This document shows, piece after piece, positions 46,656 to 54,484 of a DNA stretch of 57,480 nt; position 1 is the first letter of the stretch, and each line of letters starts with the position of its first letter. The position numbers and the translations under genes are program-made. Below the pieces are notes generated by a model. The model was not told the origin of the DNA and did not search any database. It was given only the letters and a program-made list of their open reading frames with translations. Source of the stretch: an uncultured bacterium (lineage in GTDB: Bacteria > Pseudomonadota > Gammaproteobacteria > Burkholderiales > Burkholderiaceae_C); NCBI GenBank assembly GCA_903928495.1, contig CAIYQZ010000014.1, forward strand, positions 1 to 57,480, read 5' to 3'.

Positions 46656-47870
46656 TCAGAGGGCCCCCTGCGCCTCGCGGATGGTCTGGGCCAGAGCGGC
46701 AATGCCGGTGTTGATCTGGTCCACCGTTGCCGTCACGAACGACAGGCGCATGCTGCGCGGGTCGGCGTTGTCGGCGTAGAAGGCCGAGCCGGGCACGAAG
46801 GCCACGTCGTGGTCCACGGCCTTGGGCAGCAGCTTCACGGCGTCCAGGCCTGCGGGCAGGCGTGTCCACAGGAACATGCCGCCCACCGGGCGGTTCCATT
46901 GCAGCGACGCATCGCCACCGCCGTGGCCGGTGTGGCCGAACTCGCGCTCCAGCGCCGCCAGCATGGCCTCGCATTGGCTCTTGTACAGCGCGCGGATGGT
47001 GGGCACATGGCGTTCAATGAAGCCGTCTTTCAACACCTCGGCCACGATGCGCTGGTTGAAGCTGGGCGTGTGCAAATCGGCGGCTTGCTTGGCTTGTAGC
47101 AGCTTGGGGTACAGCACTTTGGGGGCCACCAGATAGCCAAGGCGCAGGCCAGGGGCCAGAATTTTGCTGAAAGAGCCCAGATAGACCGAACCGTCGGGGT
47201 TGCGCGACGACAGCGAGGCGGGCGGTGGTGCGTCAAACCACAGGTCGCCGTAGGGGTTGTCTTCAATGACGGGCAAGCCTGTTTCAATGGCTGCCTGGGC
47301 CACCGCAGCGCGGCGCGCTTCGGTCATGGTACGGCCGGTCGGGTTCTGGAAGTTGGGCAGCAGGTAGACAAAGCGTGCAGCGTCGGCACCGCTGCCAGCC
47401 TTGGCGCGCAGGTCGGCGGGGTCCACGCCCTCGTCGTCGCTGGCCACGCTGACCACCGTGGGTTCCATGGGCGTATAGGCCTGCAAGGCACCCAGGTAGG
47501 TGGGCGTTTCCACCAGAATGCGGCTGCCCGCGTCGATCAAAATTTTGGCCACCAGGTCCAGGCCCTGTTGCGAGCCGGTGGTAATGAGCACCTGGTCAGG
47601 GTCCACCGACATGCCTTGCTTTTTCAGGTCATGCGCCACCCAGTCGCGCAACGGGCCGTAGCCTTCGCTGGCGGCGTATTGCAGGGCGCTGCGGCCGTCT
47701 TGGCTCAACACCTTCTGCGTGGCCTCAGCCATGGCCTGAATGGGGAAGGTGTCGGGGGACGGCAGGCCACCCGCGAAGCTGATGATGCCGGGCTTCTCGG
47801 TCACCTTCAGGATCTCGCGGATCACGGAGGGGTTCATTTTGTCGGCGCGTTGGGCCAGTTTCCAGCTCAT
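46656..47870 (-). CDS. PLP-dependent aminotransferase, class I/II (2-aminoadipate-type)
   Basis: A 404-residue fold-type I aminotransferase related to LysN/2-aminoadipate and multi-substrate aminotransferases. MNPSVIREILKVTEKPGIIS, FAGGLPSPDTFP, ITTGSQQGLDLVAK, LPNFQNPTGRTM (PLP Asn), VIEDNPYGDLWF (Asp, Tyr) and GSFSKILAPGLRLGY (Schiff-base Lys) are visible. It lacks the GntR domain of MocR regulators. An amino acid exporter gene lies 40 bases upstream on the same strand. Confidence 0.92.
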   Translation of the reverse strand: MSWKLAQRADKMNPSVIREILKVTEKPGIISFAGGLPSPDTFPIQAMAEATQKVLSQDGRSALQYAASEGYGPLRDWVAHDLKKQGMSVDPDQVLITTGSQQGLDLVAKILIDAGSRILVETPTYLGALQAYTPMEPTVVSVASDDEGVDPADLRAKAGSGADAARFVYLLPNFQNPTGRTMTEARRAAVAQAAIETGLPVIEDNPYGDLWFDAPPPASLSSRNPDGSVYLGSFSKILAPGLRLGYLVAPKVLYPKLLQAKQAADLHTPSFNQRIVAEVLKDGFIERHVPTIRALYKSQCEAMLAALEREFGHTGHGGGDASLQWNRPVGGMFLWTRLPAGLDAVKLLPKAVDHDVAFVPGSAFYADNADPRSMRLSFVTATVDQINTGIAALAQTIREAQGAL

Positions 47871-47910
47871 GGGTGCTCCTGTTGAATGGCGGTGAATGTG
47901 TGGTGGTGTG

Positions 47911-48558
47911 TCAGATGGTGGTGGGGCGTTGGGTCAGCAGCAGGCGAAACGCCAGCGCAGCCAATACCGCAGCCAGCACGCGCCCTTGGGTTTGCGCCAG
48001 TGTCGGGTGTTGGGCCAGCCGCTGTGACATCGCTTGCGCCAGCCGTCCGCCCACCAGGCCCAGCAGTCCGTGGAACACCACCGACGCCAGGGTCAGTATG
48101 CCGCCCAGCAGGGCCAGTTGCACGCCCACGGGGGTGGCCGATGGCTCCACAAACTGAGGCAAAAACACCAGAAAAAACAACAAAGCTTTGGGGTTGAGCA
48201 GGCTGTTGAGCGCCGAGCGCCGACACACTTGCACCAACGATTGTGCCCCGGCCTGCGTGACCTTCAGTTGCCCGGGGTGACGCCAGGCGTTCCAAGCCAT
48301 CCTAAGCAGGTAGGCCGCGCCCCCGAAACGCAGCAGGTCAAACGACGGCGGCCACGCCGCCACCAGGCCCGCCACACCGGTGGCGGTGAGCACAGTCAAC
48401 ACCACATCTGCAATGCCAATGCCCAGCGCCACGGCCAGCCCGCCATGCGGCCCCATGGCCACGGCGTGCGACAGCACAAACGCCATGTTGGGCCCGGGTG
48501 ACAGGAACAGTGCCAGCGTGGTGCCCAGAAACAGCAGCAGGGTGGTCGTGGAGATCAC
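47911..48558 (-). CDS. LysE family exporter
   Basis: A 215-residue LysE/RhtB-type efflux protein with about six membrane segments. LFLSPGPNMAFVLSHAVAMG near the N terminus and NPKALLFFLVFLPQF are family marks. It would export an amino acid or derivative. GTG start at 48558 overlaps the stop of the PNPOx-like gene (GTGA). Confidence 0.9.
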   Translation of the reverse strand: MISTTTLLLFLGTTLALFLSPGPNMAFVLSHAVAMGPHGGLAVALGIGIADVVLTVLTATGVAGLVAAWPPSFDLLRFGGAAYLLRMAWNAWRHPGQLKVTQAGAQSLVQVCRRSALNSLLNPKALLFFLVFLPQFVEPSATPVGVQLALLGGILTLASVVFHGLLGLVGGRLAQAMSQRLAQHPTLAQTQGRVLAAVLAALAFRLLLTQRPTTI

Positions 48559-49043
48559 GTCGCCACCCCTTGGTCTTGCGGGCGGGCGGAGGTCACGCCG
48601 TAGGTGCGCATGGCGCTGGCCACTTGCGAAGCCTCGGAGGTTTTGTTGGGAAAGAGCCGGTAGCTGGGCGCCAGGATGGGTTCGACCGCCATTGCCCTGA
48701 CCAGAATGGCCGCGTGAATGGGGAACTTGCCTTGGGTTTTGGGCAGCAACAGGGCCTCCAGCGACGCAAAGCGAGGGTCACTGGGACGGACCACTTTGGC
48801 GTCACCCAGCACTTTGAAGCCTTTCTGGGTGAACACGTCAATGAAGCTGACGCACACGCGTGGGTTGTCGGCCAGGTTGCGCACACTGCGCGGCGATGCA
48901 ATGTGCGCAATGACCAAGTGCTCCGCGTCGACCGCTGCAAACACCTCTTTGGGCGACACATTGGGCTGACCTTGTGCGTCGCAGGTGGCCAGCCAGCACA
49001 GCACGCTGGTGTTCATGGCATTGAGAACGGTGGTGTCGAGCAT
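48555..49043 (-). CDS. Pyridoxamine 5'-phosphate oxidase-like FMN-binding protein
   Basis: A 162-residue split-barrel flavoprotein of the PNPOx-like superfamily (LCWLATCDAQGQPNVSPKEV, VIAHIASPRSVRNLADNPRV, VCVSFIDVFTQKGFKV). It is shorter than true PdxH and its role is unknown. The start at 49043 is chosen because AAGGA lies 9 bases upstream; ATG 49064 is less likely. It sits among a PLP aminotransferase and exporters. Confidence 0.85.
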   Translation of the reverse strand: MLDTTVLNAMNTSVLCWLATCDAQGQPNVSPKEVFAAVDAEHLVIAHIASPRSVRNLADNPRVCVSFIDVFTQKGFKVLGDAKVVRPSDPRFASLEALLLPKTQGKFPIHAAILVRAMAVEPILAPSYRLFPNKTSEASQVASAMRTYGVTSARPQDQGVAT

Positions 49044-49070
49044 GTGTTGATGTCCTTGCTGCAAGGCTGT

Positions 49071-49997
49071 TCAACGCGCTGGCATGGCCAGCCGCTTGCC
49101 CACAAACACCGTGCCCACCACCGCCAGCGCAAAACCCACGGTCAAGGCTTCCAGCGGCTCGCCCAGCAGCGGCACGGCAGCCAGGATGCTGATGAATGGT
49201 TGCAGCAACTGCACCTGGCTGACGCGCAGCGCACCGCCAATGGCCAGCCCGCGAAACCACGCAAAGAAACCCGCCCACATCGAGAACACGCCCACGTAAC
49301 CCAGCGCCATCCACGACGTGGGAGCAATGGGCTGGGTGGGCCAGGTGGCCCAGGCCACAGGCAAGGCGAAAGGCAGGGCCATCAGGCACATCCAGCAAAT
49401 GACGCGCTCTGCCCCCAGCTCAGGTGTGACTTGTGCGCCATACACATAGCCCAGCGCAGCCGACAACATGGCCACCAGCAACAACAAATCTGCCAGTTCA
49501 AATGCAAAGTGACCGCTGTGCTGGTACGCCCGCAGCAGCGAAAACGCCACCACCAACGCACTGCCCAGCACCGCACACAGCCAGAACCCCAGCCGTGCCC
49601 GCTGGTGCAGCAGCCACGCGGCCATGGCGGCGGTGGCCAGTGGCAGCAGAGCGGTGAGCACAGCGGCGTGGCCCGAGTTCACCTGTCGCAAGGCCAGTGC
49701 CAGCAGCAGCGGAAACCCCAGCGCGTTGCACAGCATGGCAATGACCAGTGGCTTGCGCTGGTGGGGTTTGGGGAATGGTGAGCGCGTGGCCAGCAAAAAC
49801 GCGGCCGACAGGCAGCCTGCAATCACCACCCGCGCAAACGTGATGAACCAGGGCGAGAGTTGGGGTGCATCGGCCGCTCCGGTGGCCAGGCGCGTCATGG
49901 GCAGGGTGAGGGCAAACACCGTCACACCGACTAGACCCAACCACAGGCCACGCGTTTCGTTGCTCATGCGCTGAGGGGCTGTTGCGGGTGCATTCAT
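49071..49997 (-). CDS. EamA/DMT family transporter
   Basis: A 308-residue drug/metabolite transporter with ten predicted helices in two EamA halves (GLVGVTVFALTLPMTRLA, TALLPLATAAMAAWLLHQR, LQPFISILAAVPLLGEPLE). Family members export amino acids, nucleosides or metabolites. ATG 49997 overlaps the stop of the upstream LysE gene (ATGA), so the two are translationally coupled. Confidence 0.92.
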   Translation of the reverse strand: MNAPATAPQRMSNETRGLWLGLVGVTVFALTLPMTRLATGAADAPQLSPWFITFARVVIAGCLSAAFLLATRSPFPKPHQRKPLVIAMLCNALGFPLLLALALRQVNSGHAAVLTALLPLATAAMAAWLLHQRARLGFWLCAVLGSALVVAFSLLRAYQHSGHFAFELADLLLLVAMLSAALGYVYGAQVTPELGAERVICWMCLMALPFALPVAWATWPTQPIAPTSWMALGYVGVFSMWAGFFAWFRGLAIGGALRVSQVQLLQPFISILAAVPLLGEPLEALTVGFALAVVGTVFVGKRLAMPAR

Positions 49998-50650
49998 GTC
50001 GACGCTCCGGTGGTGTGCAGGCTCAGCGCACTGATGCCCATCCACAGGGCCGTGAGCACCAGCACACCGGCCATGATCCGGTTGAACACCAGCAAGCGGC
50101 CGCCAGTGGCCACGCCGTCCACCACGGGACCCGCCAGCCAGCCACGCAGCAGCGAGCCCACCAGCGCATACAGCAGGTTGCTGAAAAAGCCGAATGCCAG
50201 CATCAGCGGGAGGATTTGCAGAGTGCGTTCGGTGGCGTCGGGGCGGCCCGCAATCCAACCGGCCACCACGGCCAGAGCCAGCATCCAGGCCTTGATGTTC
50301 AGGAACTGCAGCGCCACACCCTGCCAGAAGGTCACGTTCAGGCGGGCGTTGTCGGCCGGTGTGAGCGCACGGCTGCGCGCCAGCCGCGATGCCAGCCACA
50401 GCAGGTAGGCCAAGCCCCCGGCCAGAATGCCCCACCGCAGCAGCGGCACGGCCACCACCAGCGCCCCCAGCCCGGCCGCGCACAGCACAAACAGCAGGCC
50501 CCAGCCCACCGGCACCGCGCACACAAAATGCAATGCGCCGCGCAGGCCCCGGTTGGCAGCCAGTGCGGTGCTGAGGGTGGTGTTGGGCCCGGGCGTGAAG
50601 CTGGTGGCGGTGGCCAGCAGCAGCAGGGCGGTGAGTTCGGTTTCGGTCAT
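49994..50650 (-). CDS. LysE family exporter
   Basis: A 218-residue LysE/RhtB-type exporter (ATSFTPGPNTTLSTALAANR, VALQFLNIKAWMLALAVVA). It is the first gene of the minus-strand run and is divergent from the MocR-type regulator gene across 144 bases holding direct repeats; such pairs are often regulator and target. Start ATG 50650 gives the usual family N terminus. Confidence 0.92.
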   Translation of the reverse strand: MTETELTALLLLATATSFTPGPNTTLSTALAANRGLRGALHFVCAVPVGWGLLFVLCAAGLGALVVAVPLLRWGILAGGLAYLLWLASRLARSRALTPADNARLNVTFWQGVALQFLNIKAWMLALAVVAGWIAGRPDATERTLQILPLMLAFGFFSNLLYALVGSLLRGWLAGPVVDGVATGGRLLVFNRIMAGVLVLTALWMGISALSLHTTGAST

Positions 50651-50691
50651 GGGGTCTTGTGGATTCAGGGTGACCAATGTAGCCTTCTGTG

Positions 50692-50755
50692 CCATACACA
50701 ACCCATACAGACCAGTGGTGCAGATGGTGTGCTGTGTGGGTGCTTGCTTCCATAC
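50692..50755. promoter_or_regulatory. CCATAC direct repeats, candidate MocR operator
   Basis: CCATAC occurs at 50692-50697, 50703-50708 and 50750-50755. The first two are 11 bp apart, one helical turn; the second and third both continue as CCATACAG. MocR regulators such as GabR bind spaced direct repeats, so these are candidate sites controlling the regulator gene, the LysE gene or both. Confidence 0.45.
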
Positions 50756-50794
50756 AGGTGGCTGGCACACTTGAGTCTCACAGGACCACCGATC

Positions 50795-52270
50795 ATGCTG
50801 ACGAAGACCCCATCACTGTCGCTGACCGAGCAACTCTCGCAGCGACTCGCCCAGCGCATCCGCGACCGATTGCTGCCCGCCGGCGCACGCCTGCCCAGCG
50901 TGCGCGAAACGGCGCAGACCCAGGGCGTGAACCCGTCCACTGTGGTGGCCGCCTATGACCAGTTGCTGGCCTGGGGGCTGGTAGAGGCGCGGCCCCGGCG
51001 TGGGTTCTTTGTGCGGGAGTTTGATAAAAAATCGCCTTTGCCGCTTGATGGCATTGGTGTTTCAGCTATACATCAATTTTCGGCATCCCGTGCTGCGGAA
51101 CCGCCCATCACCTCGCCCATCAACGCCACTGCGCTCATTCGGGGCATGTTCCACCACCTCAGTGACAAGCCCCAGCCGGGCATGGGCGTGTTTCCGCCCG
51201 AGTGGCTGGCCAGCACCTTCATGACAGCGGCGGTGCGCAAGGTCGTCAGCCCGTCTGTGTTGCAAACCGCATCGCTCAGCTATGGCGAGCCCAAAGGCGA
51301 TCTGGCCTTGCGCCAGGCCTTGTCCACCCGCTTGCGCAGCATGGACATTGACGCTGCACCGGGGCAAATCATCACCACCGTCGGCGCCACCCATGCGCTG
51401 GACGTGGTCAGCCGCACGCTGCTGAAACCCGGCGACGCGGTGATGGTGGACGAGCCCGGCTGGGCGGTGGAGTTTGCCCGGCTGGACGCGTTGGGTGCCC
51501 GTATATTGCCGGTACCGCGTGGCCCGCTGGGCCCTGACTTGGATGTGATGGCCCGCTATTGCGAGGCCTCGCCCACCGGTGCGCCACCGAAGCTGTTTGT
51601 GAGTGTGAGTGTGCTGCACAACCCCACCGGTCAGTCCTTGAGCCCCGGCCACGCCCACCGCGTGCTGCAACTGGCGCACAAGCACGGCTTTTATGTGGTG
51701 GAAGACGACACCTACAGCCACATCGCCCCGCCCCACGCCACCCGCCTGTGTGCGCTGGACGGTTTGCGGCAGACCATTTACGTGAGTGGTTTTGCCAAAA
51801 TTCTGGCGCCCAACTGGCGCGTGGGTTTTCTGGCCTCGCCGCCCGAGCTGACGGAGCGACTGCTCGACACCAAGCTGCTGGGCACGCTGACCACACCCAG
51901 CCTGCTGGAGAAAGCGCTGGCGCTGTGCATGGAGCAAGGTCAGTTGCGCCGCCATGCCGAGCGGTTGCGCACGCGGCTGGATGGTGCTCGCAGTCGCAGC
52001 GTGAAGCTGGCGCTGGCGGCAGGCTGCACCTTCGTGGCCGAGCCCGCCGGTCTGTTTGGCTGGGTGGACACGGGCGTGGACACCGAGGCGCTGGCGCAGC
52101 GCATGCTCGACGAGGGCTATTTGCTGGCCCCGGGTGCGCTGTTCCATGCGGCGCGCAAGCCCAGCACGCTGATGCGCATCAACTTCGCCACCACGCAGGA
52201 GGCTGCATTCTGGGGGGTGTTTGCCCGCTGGCGCGACGCGCTGGCCGGCGTCGGCACCCGCTACGACTGA
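50795..52270 (+). CDS. MocR-type regulator (GntR winged helix + aminotransferase domain)
   Basis: A 491-residue MocR-family protein. An N-terminal GntR winged helix (~8-75: LAQRIRDRLLPAGARLPSVR, GVNPSTVVAAYDQL) is fused to a fold-type I aminotransferase domain (~110-490) with PLP residues in SVLHNPTGQSL, VVEDDTYSHI and SGFAKILAPNWRVGF (K335). MocR proteins sense PLP-linked amino compounds and regulate nearby metabolic or export genes. The linker (~77-95, KKSPLPLDGIGVSAIHQF) is encoded by a dispersed-repeat copy. Start ATG 50795, chosen as first residue of the winged-helix domain. Confidence 0.92.
   Translation: MLTKTPSLSLTEQLSQRLAQRIRDRLLPAGARLPSVRETAQTQGVNPSTVVAAYDQLLAWGLVEARPRRGFFVREFDKKSPLPLDGIGVSAIHQFSASRAAEPPITSPINATALIRGMFHHLSDKPQPGMGVFPPEWLASTFMTAAVRKVVSPSVLQTASLSYGEPKGDLALRQALSTRLRSMDIDAAPGQIITTVGATHALDVVSRTLLKPGDAVMVDEPGWAVEFARLDALGARILPVPRGPLGPDLDVMARYCEASPTGAPPKLFVSVSVLHNPTGQSLSPGHAHRVLQLAHKHGFYVVEDDTYSHIAPPHATRLCALDGLRQTIYVSGFAKILAPNWRVGFLASPPELTERLLDTKLLGTLTTPSLLEKALALCMEQGQLRRHAERLRTRLDGARSRSVKLALAAGCTFVAEPAGLFGWVDTGVDTEALAQRMLDEGYLLAPGALFHAARKPSTLMRINFATTQEAAFWGVFARWRDALAGVGTRYD
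51026..51073 (+). repeat. Dispersed ~45-bp repeat encoding the MocR interdomain linker
   Basis: AAAAAATCGCCTTTGCCGCTTG, split here as an A-run and then CGCCTTTGCCGCTTG, is followed by ATGGCATTGGTGTTTC and AGCTATACAT. CGCTTG (51042) to GCTAT (51065) is 23 bases. The frame is kept. Confidence 0.6.
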
Positions 52271-52272
52271 GG

Positions 52273-54453
52273 TCAATGCCGATCGGTGTCCCGCATGGAT
52301 TGCAGGGACTTGTCGACTGTGTCGAGTTCACTCAGCAACACCGGCAGCGCCCGCCCGAACAGTGGCCACTCGCCTGAGCGGGCGGCCATCTCCAGTCCGT
52401 TGGCCAGTGCGGCTGCGCGCTGTGCCGTGAGGCTGGCCAGGCTGCCCTTGAGGGCGTGCGCCTGCGCGGCGGCCTGGACTTTGTCCTGGCGTGTGAGGGC
52501 CTGGGTCAGGCCTTGCCGGTAACCGGCCAGTTCTGTCTGAACCGAGCTGGCCCAGTCGGCCAGTGCAGCAGGGTCGTTGCCCAGGCGGCGACGCAGTTTG
52601 TCTGTGTCCAGTGCAGGTGTGGGCTGTGAGCGCGCTTGCTTGGATGGCCGAGTGGGCTTGGACTCCACCGCTCCAGTTGAGGGTGCCTGCGGGCGTTCTC
52701 CCTGCACCCAGCGGGACTCTGCTGCCAGCGCTTGCGCCATGGACTTCATGAGTGCCTGCGGGCTGACCGGTTTGGACGTGTAGGCATCCATGCCCGCACG
52801 CAGGCACGCTTCCTGGTCTCCGGACATGGCATTGGCCGTGACGGCAACGATGGGGATGTGCCGTGGGCCGTTCCCTTCCTGAGCGCGAATTTCAGCGGTG
52901 GCATCCAGCCCGCTGAGCTCGGGCATCTGGACGTCCATCATGATCAGGTCGAAGCCCCCACGCTGCCATGCCGCCACGGCTTCGAGGCCGTTTTTTGCCA
53001 CGGTGGTGATGCAGCCCAGCCGTTTGAGCAATTGGCGCATCAACAATTCGTTGACCGGATGGTCTTCTGCCACGAGCACCCGCAAACCTTCAAACGTGTG
53101 CTGCTGGGCTTGCACTTCGGCCAACTCCATCGGGGCGCTCAGCGGCATGGAGTCGGTGGGCCGCCCGTGCTGCGCCGGCATGGGCAGGCTGAAGTGGAAG
53201 CGACTGCCCCGGCCGGGCGCGCTGTCAAGTTCAATGTGCCCGCCCATCAGCGTGACGAGCCGCGCCGATATGGCCAAGCCCAGCCCTGTGCCGCCGAACT
53301 TGCGCGTGGTGGATGCATCGGCCTGGGTGAATGCCTCAAAGATGCGGGCCTGCTGGGCTGGTGTGATGCCAATGCCGGTGTCTGCGACTTCAAAGCGCAC
53401 GCGATCATCGCCATCGGGGGCTGCGCTCACCCTGATGTGTCCGCCTTCAGGGGTGAATTTGACTGCGTTGGACAACAGATTGGCCAGCACCTGACGCAAG
53501 CGGCCAGGGTCCCCTCGGACCTGTGTGGGTAAACCCGGGTGCAGGTCAACTTCGAACTGCAGGGCTTTGCCGGATGCCTGGGCCAGGTGTGGCGCACAGG
53601 TTTTTTCGACGACATCGGCCACGTCAAACACTGTGGTCTCGATGTCCATCTTGCCCGCCTCGATTTTGGACAGGTCCAGGATGTCGTTGAGCAAGCCCAG
53701 CAGCGTGTGTGCCGACTCGTCCATCAGTTTCAGCCAGTGGCCTTGCTCGCCGTCCAGGGGCGAGTCCATCAGCAGCCGGATCAGGCCCATGAGCCCGTTG
53801 AGCGGCGTGCGCACTTCGTGGCTGACGTTGGCCAGAAATTCGGTTTTGGCACGGTTGGCCGATTCGGCTTGCGCACGCGCGGTTTCAGTGGCCTGCTCCA
53901 GTCGCTTGCGCTCCCGTATGTCTGCGCAGATACCGATCAGCCGCAATGGCTGGCCGAGTGCGTCCTGGTCCGACACCATGCCGTGGCTCTCCAGCCAGAG
54001 CCATTCGTTGTCCAGCGTCCGGATGCGGAACTGCACTTCGTAGCGTTGCAGGGTGCCGTTTGTGGCCTGTCCCAACTGTTGTTGCAGATGGGGGAGGTCG
54101 TCCGGGTGAATGCGATCCATCAGGTCGTCGATCGGCGTGTGGGCATCCATGGCCACGTCGCCCATCATTTCCGACCACCGGGCATTCAGGTAAACGACAC
54201 CTGTGCGCAGGTTCCACTCCCACAACGCGAGTTGGGCGGCGTCCAGCGCCAGTTGCAGCCGGTCGCGGGTGTCGTCGAGCTCTTCTTCGGCCAGCAGTCG
54301 GCTGTTGGAGGCGTCACGGGCTGCGCCCCGCAACACTTCCAGTTCTTGCTGCAGCCTCAGCATTTGGCGCTGCAGGTGATCGGCGCGCTTGCGTTCGTGA
54401 GCAAGCTCGCTGATAGCGTTGGCCAGGTCGGAAGGAGTGTGGGGGGTGCTCAT
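52273..54453 (-). CDS. PAS-containing hybrid histidine kinase with receiver and Hpt domains
   Basis: A 726-residue cytoplasmic hybrid kinase. A coiled coil (~10-65) precedes a PAS/PAC sensor (~70-190; WEWNLRTGVVYLNARWSEMM). Next come HisKA with H212 (NVSHEVRTPLNGLMG), a HATPase with NLLSNAVKFT, DTGIGI and GGTGLGLA, a receiver with D507 (LIMMDVQMPELSG), and an Hpt domain with H666 (AHALKGSLASL). All residues for a His-Asp-His phosphorelay are intact. There are no membrane helices, so it senses a cytoplasmic cue. No cognate response regulator gene adjoins. Start 54453 is preceded by GGGGGCC-type sequence, so it is tentative. Confidence 0.93.
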   Translation of the reverse strand: MSTPHTPSDLANAISELAHERKRADHLQRQMLRLQQELEVLRGAARDASNSRLLAEEELDDTRDRLQLALDAAQLALWEWNLRTGVVYLNARWSEMMGDVAMDAHTPIDDLMDRIHPDDLPHLQQQLGQATNGTLQRYEVQFRIRTLDNEWLWLESHGMVSDQDALGQPLRLIGICADIRERKRLEQATETARAQAESANRAKTEFLANVSHEVRTPLNGLMGLIRLLMDSPLDGEQGHWLKLMDESAHTLLGLLNDILDLSKIEAGKMDIETTVFDVADVVEKTCAPHLAQASGKALQFEVDLHPGLPTQVRGDPGRLRQVLANLLSNAVKFTPEGGHIRVSAAPDGDDRVRFEVADTGIGITPAQQARIFEAFTQADASTTRKFGGTGLGLAISARLVTLMGGHIELDSAPGRGSRFHFSLPMPAQHGRPTDSMPLSAPMELAEVQAQQHTFEGLRVLVAEDHPVNELLMRQLLKRLGCITTVAKNGLEAVAAWQRGGFDLIMMDVQMPELSGLDATAEIRAQEGNGPRHIPIVAVTANAMSGDQEACLRAGMDAYTSKPVSPQALMKSMAQALAAESRWVQGERPQAPSTGAVESKPTRPSKQARSQPTPALDTDKLRRRLGNDPAALADWASSVQTELAGYRQGLTQALTRQDKVQAAAQAHALKGSLASLTAQRAAALANGLEMAARSGEWPLFGRALPVLLSELDTVDKSLQSMRDTDRH

Positions 54454-54484
54454 GGGGGCCTCGGGGAGGGCCTCGTTCAACCCA

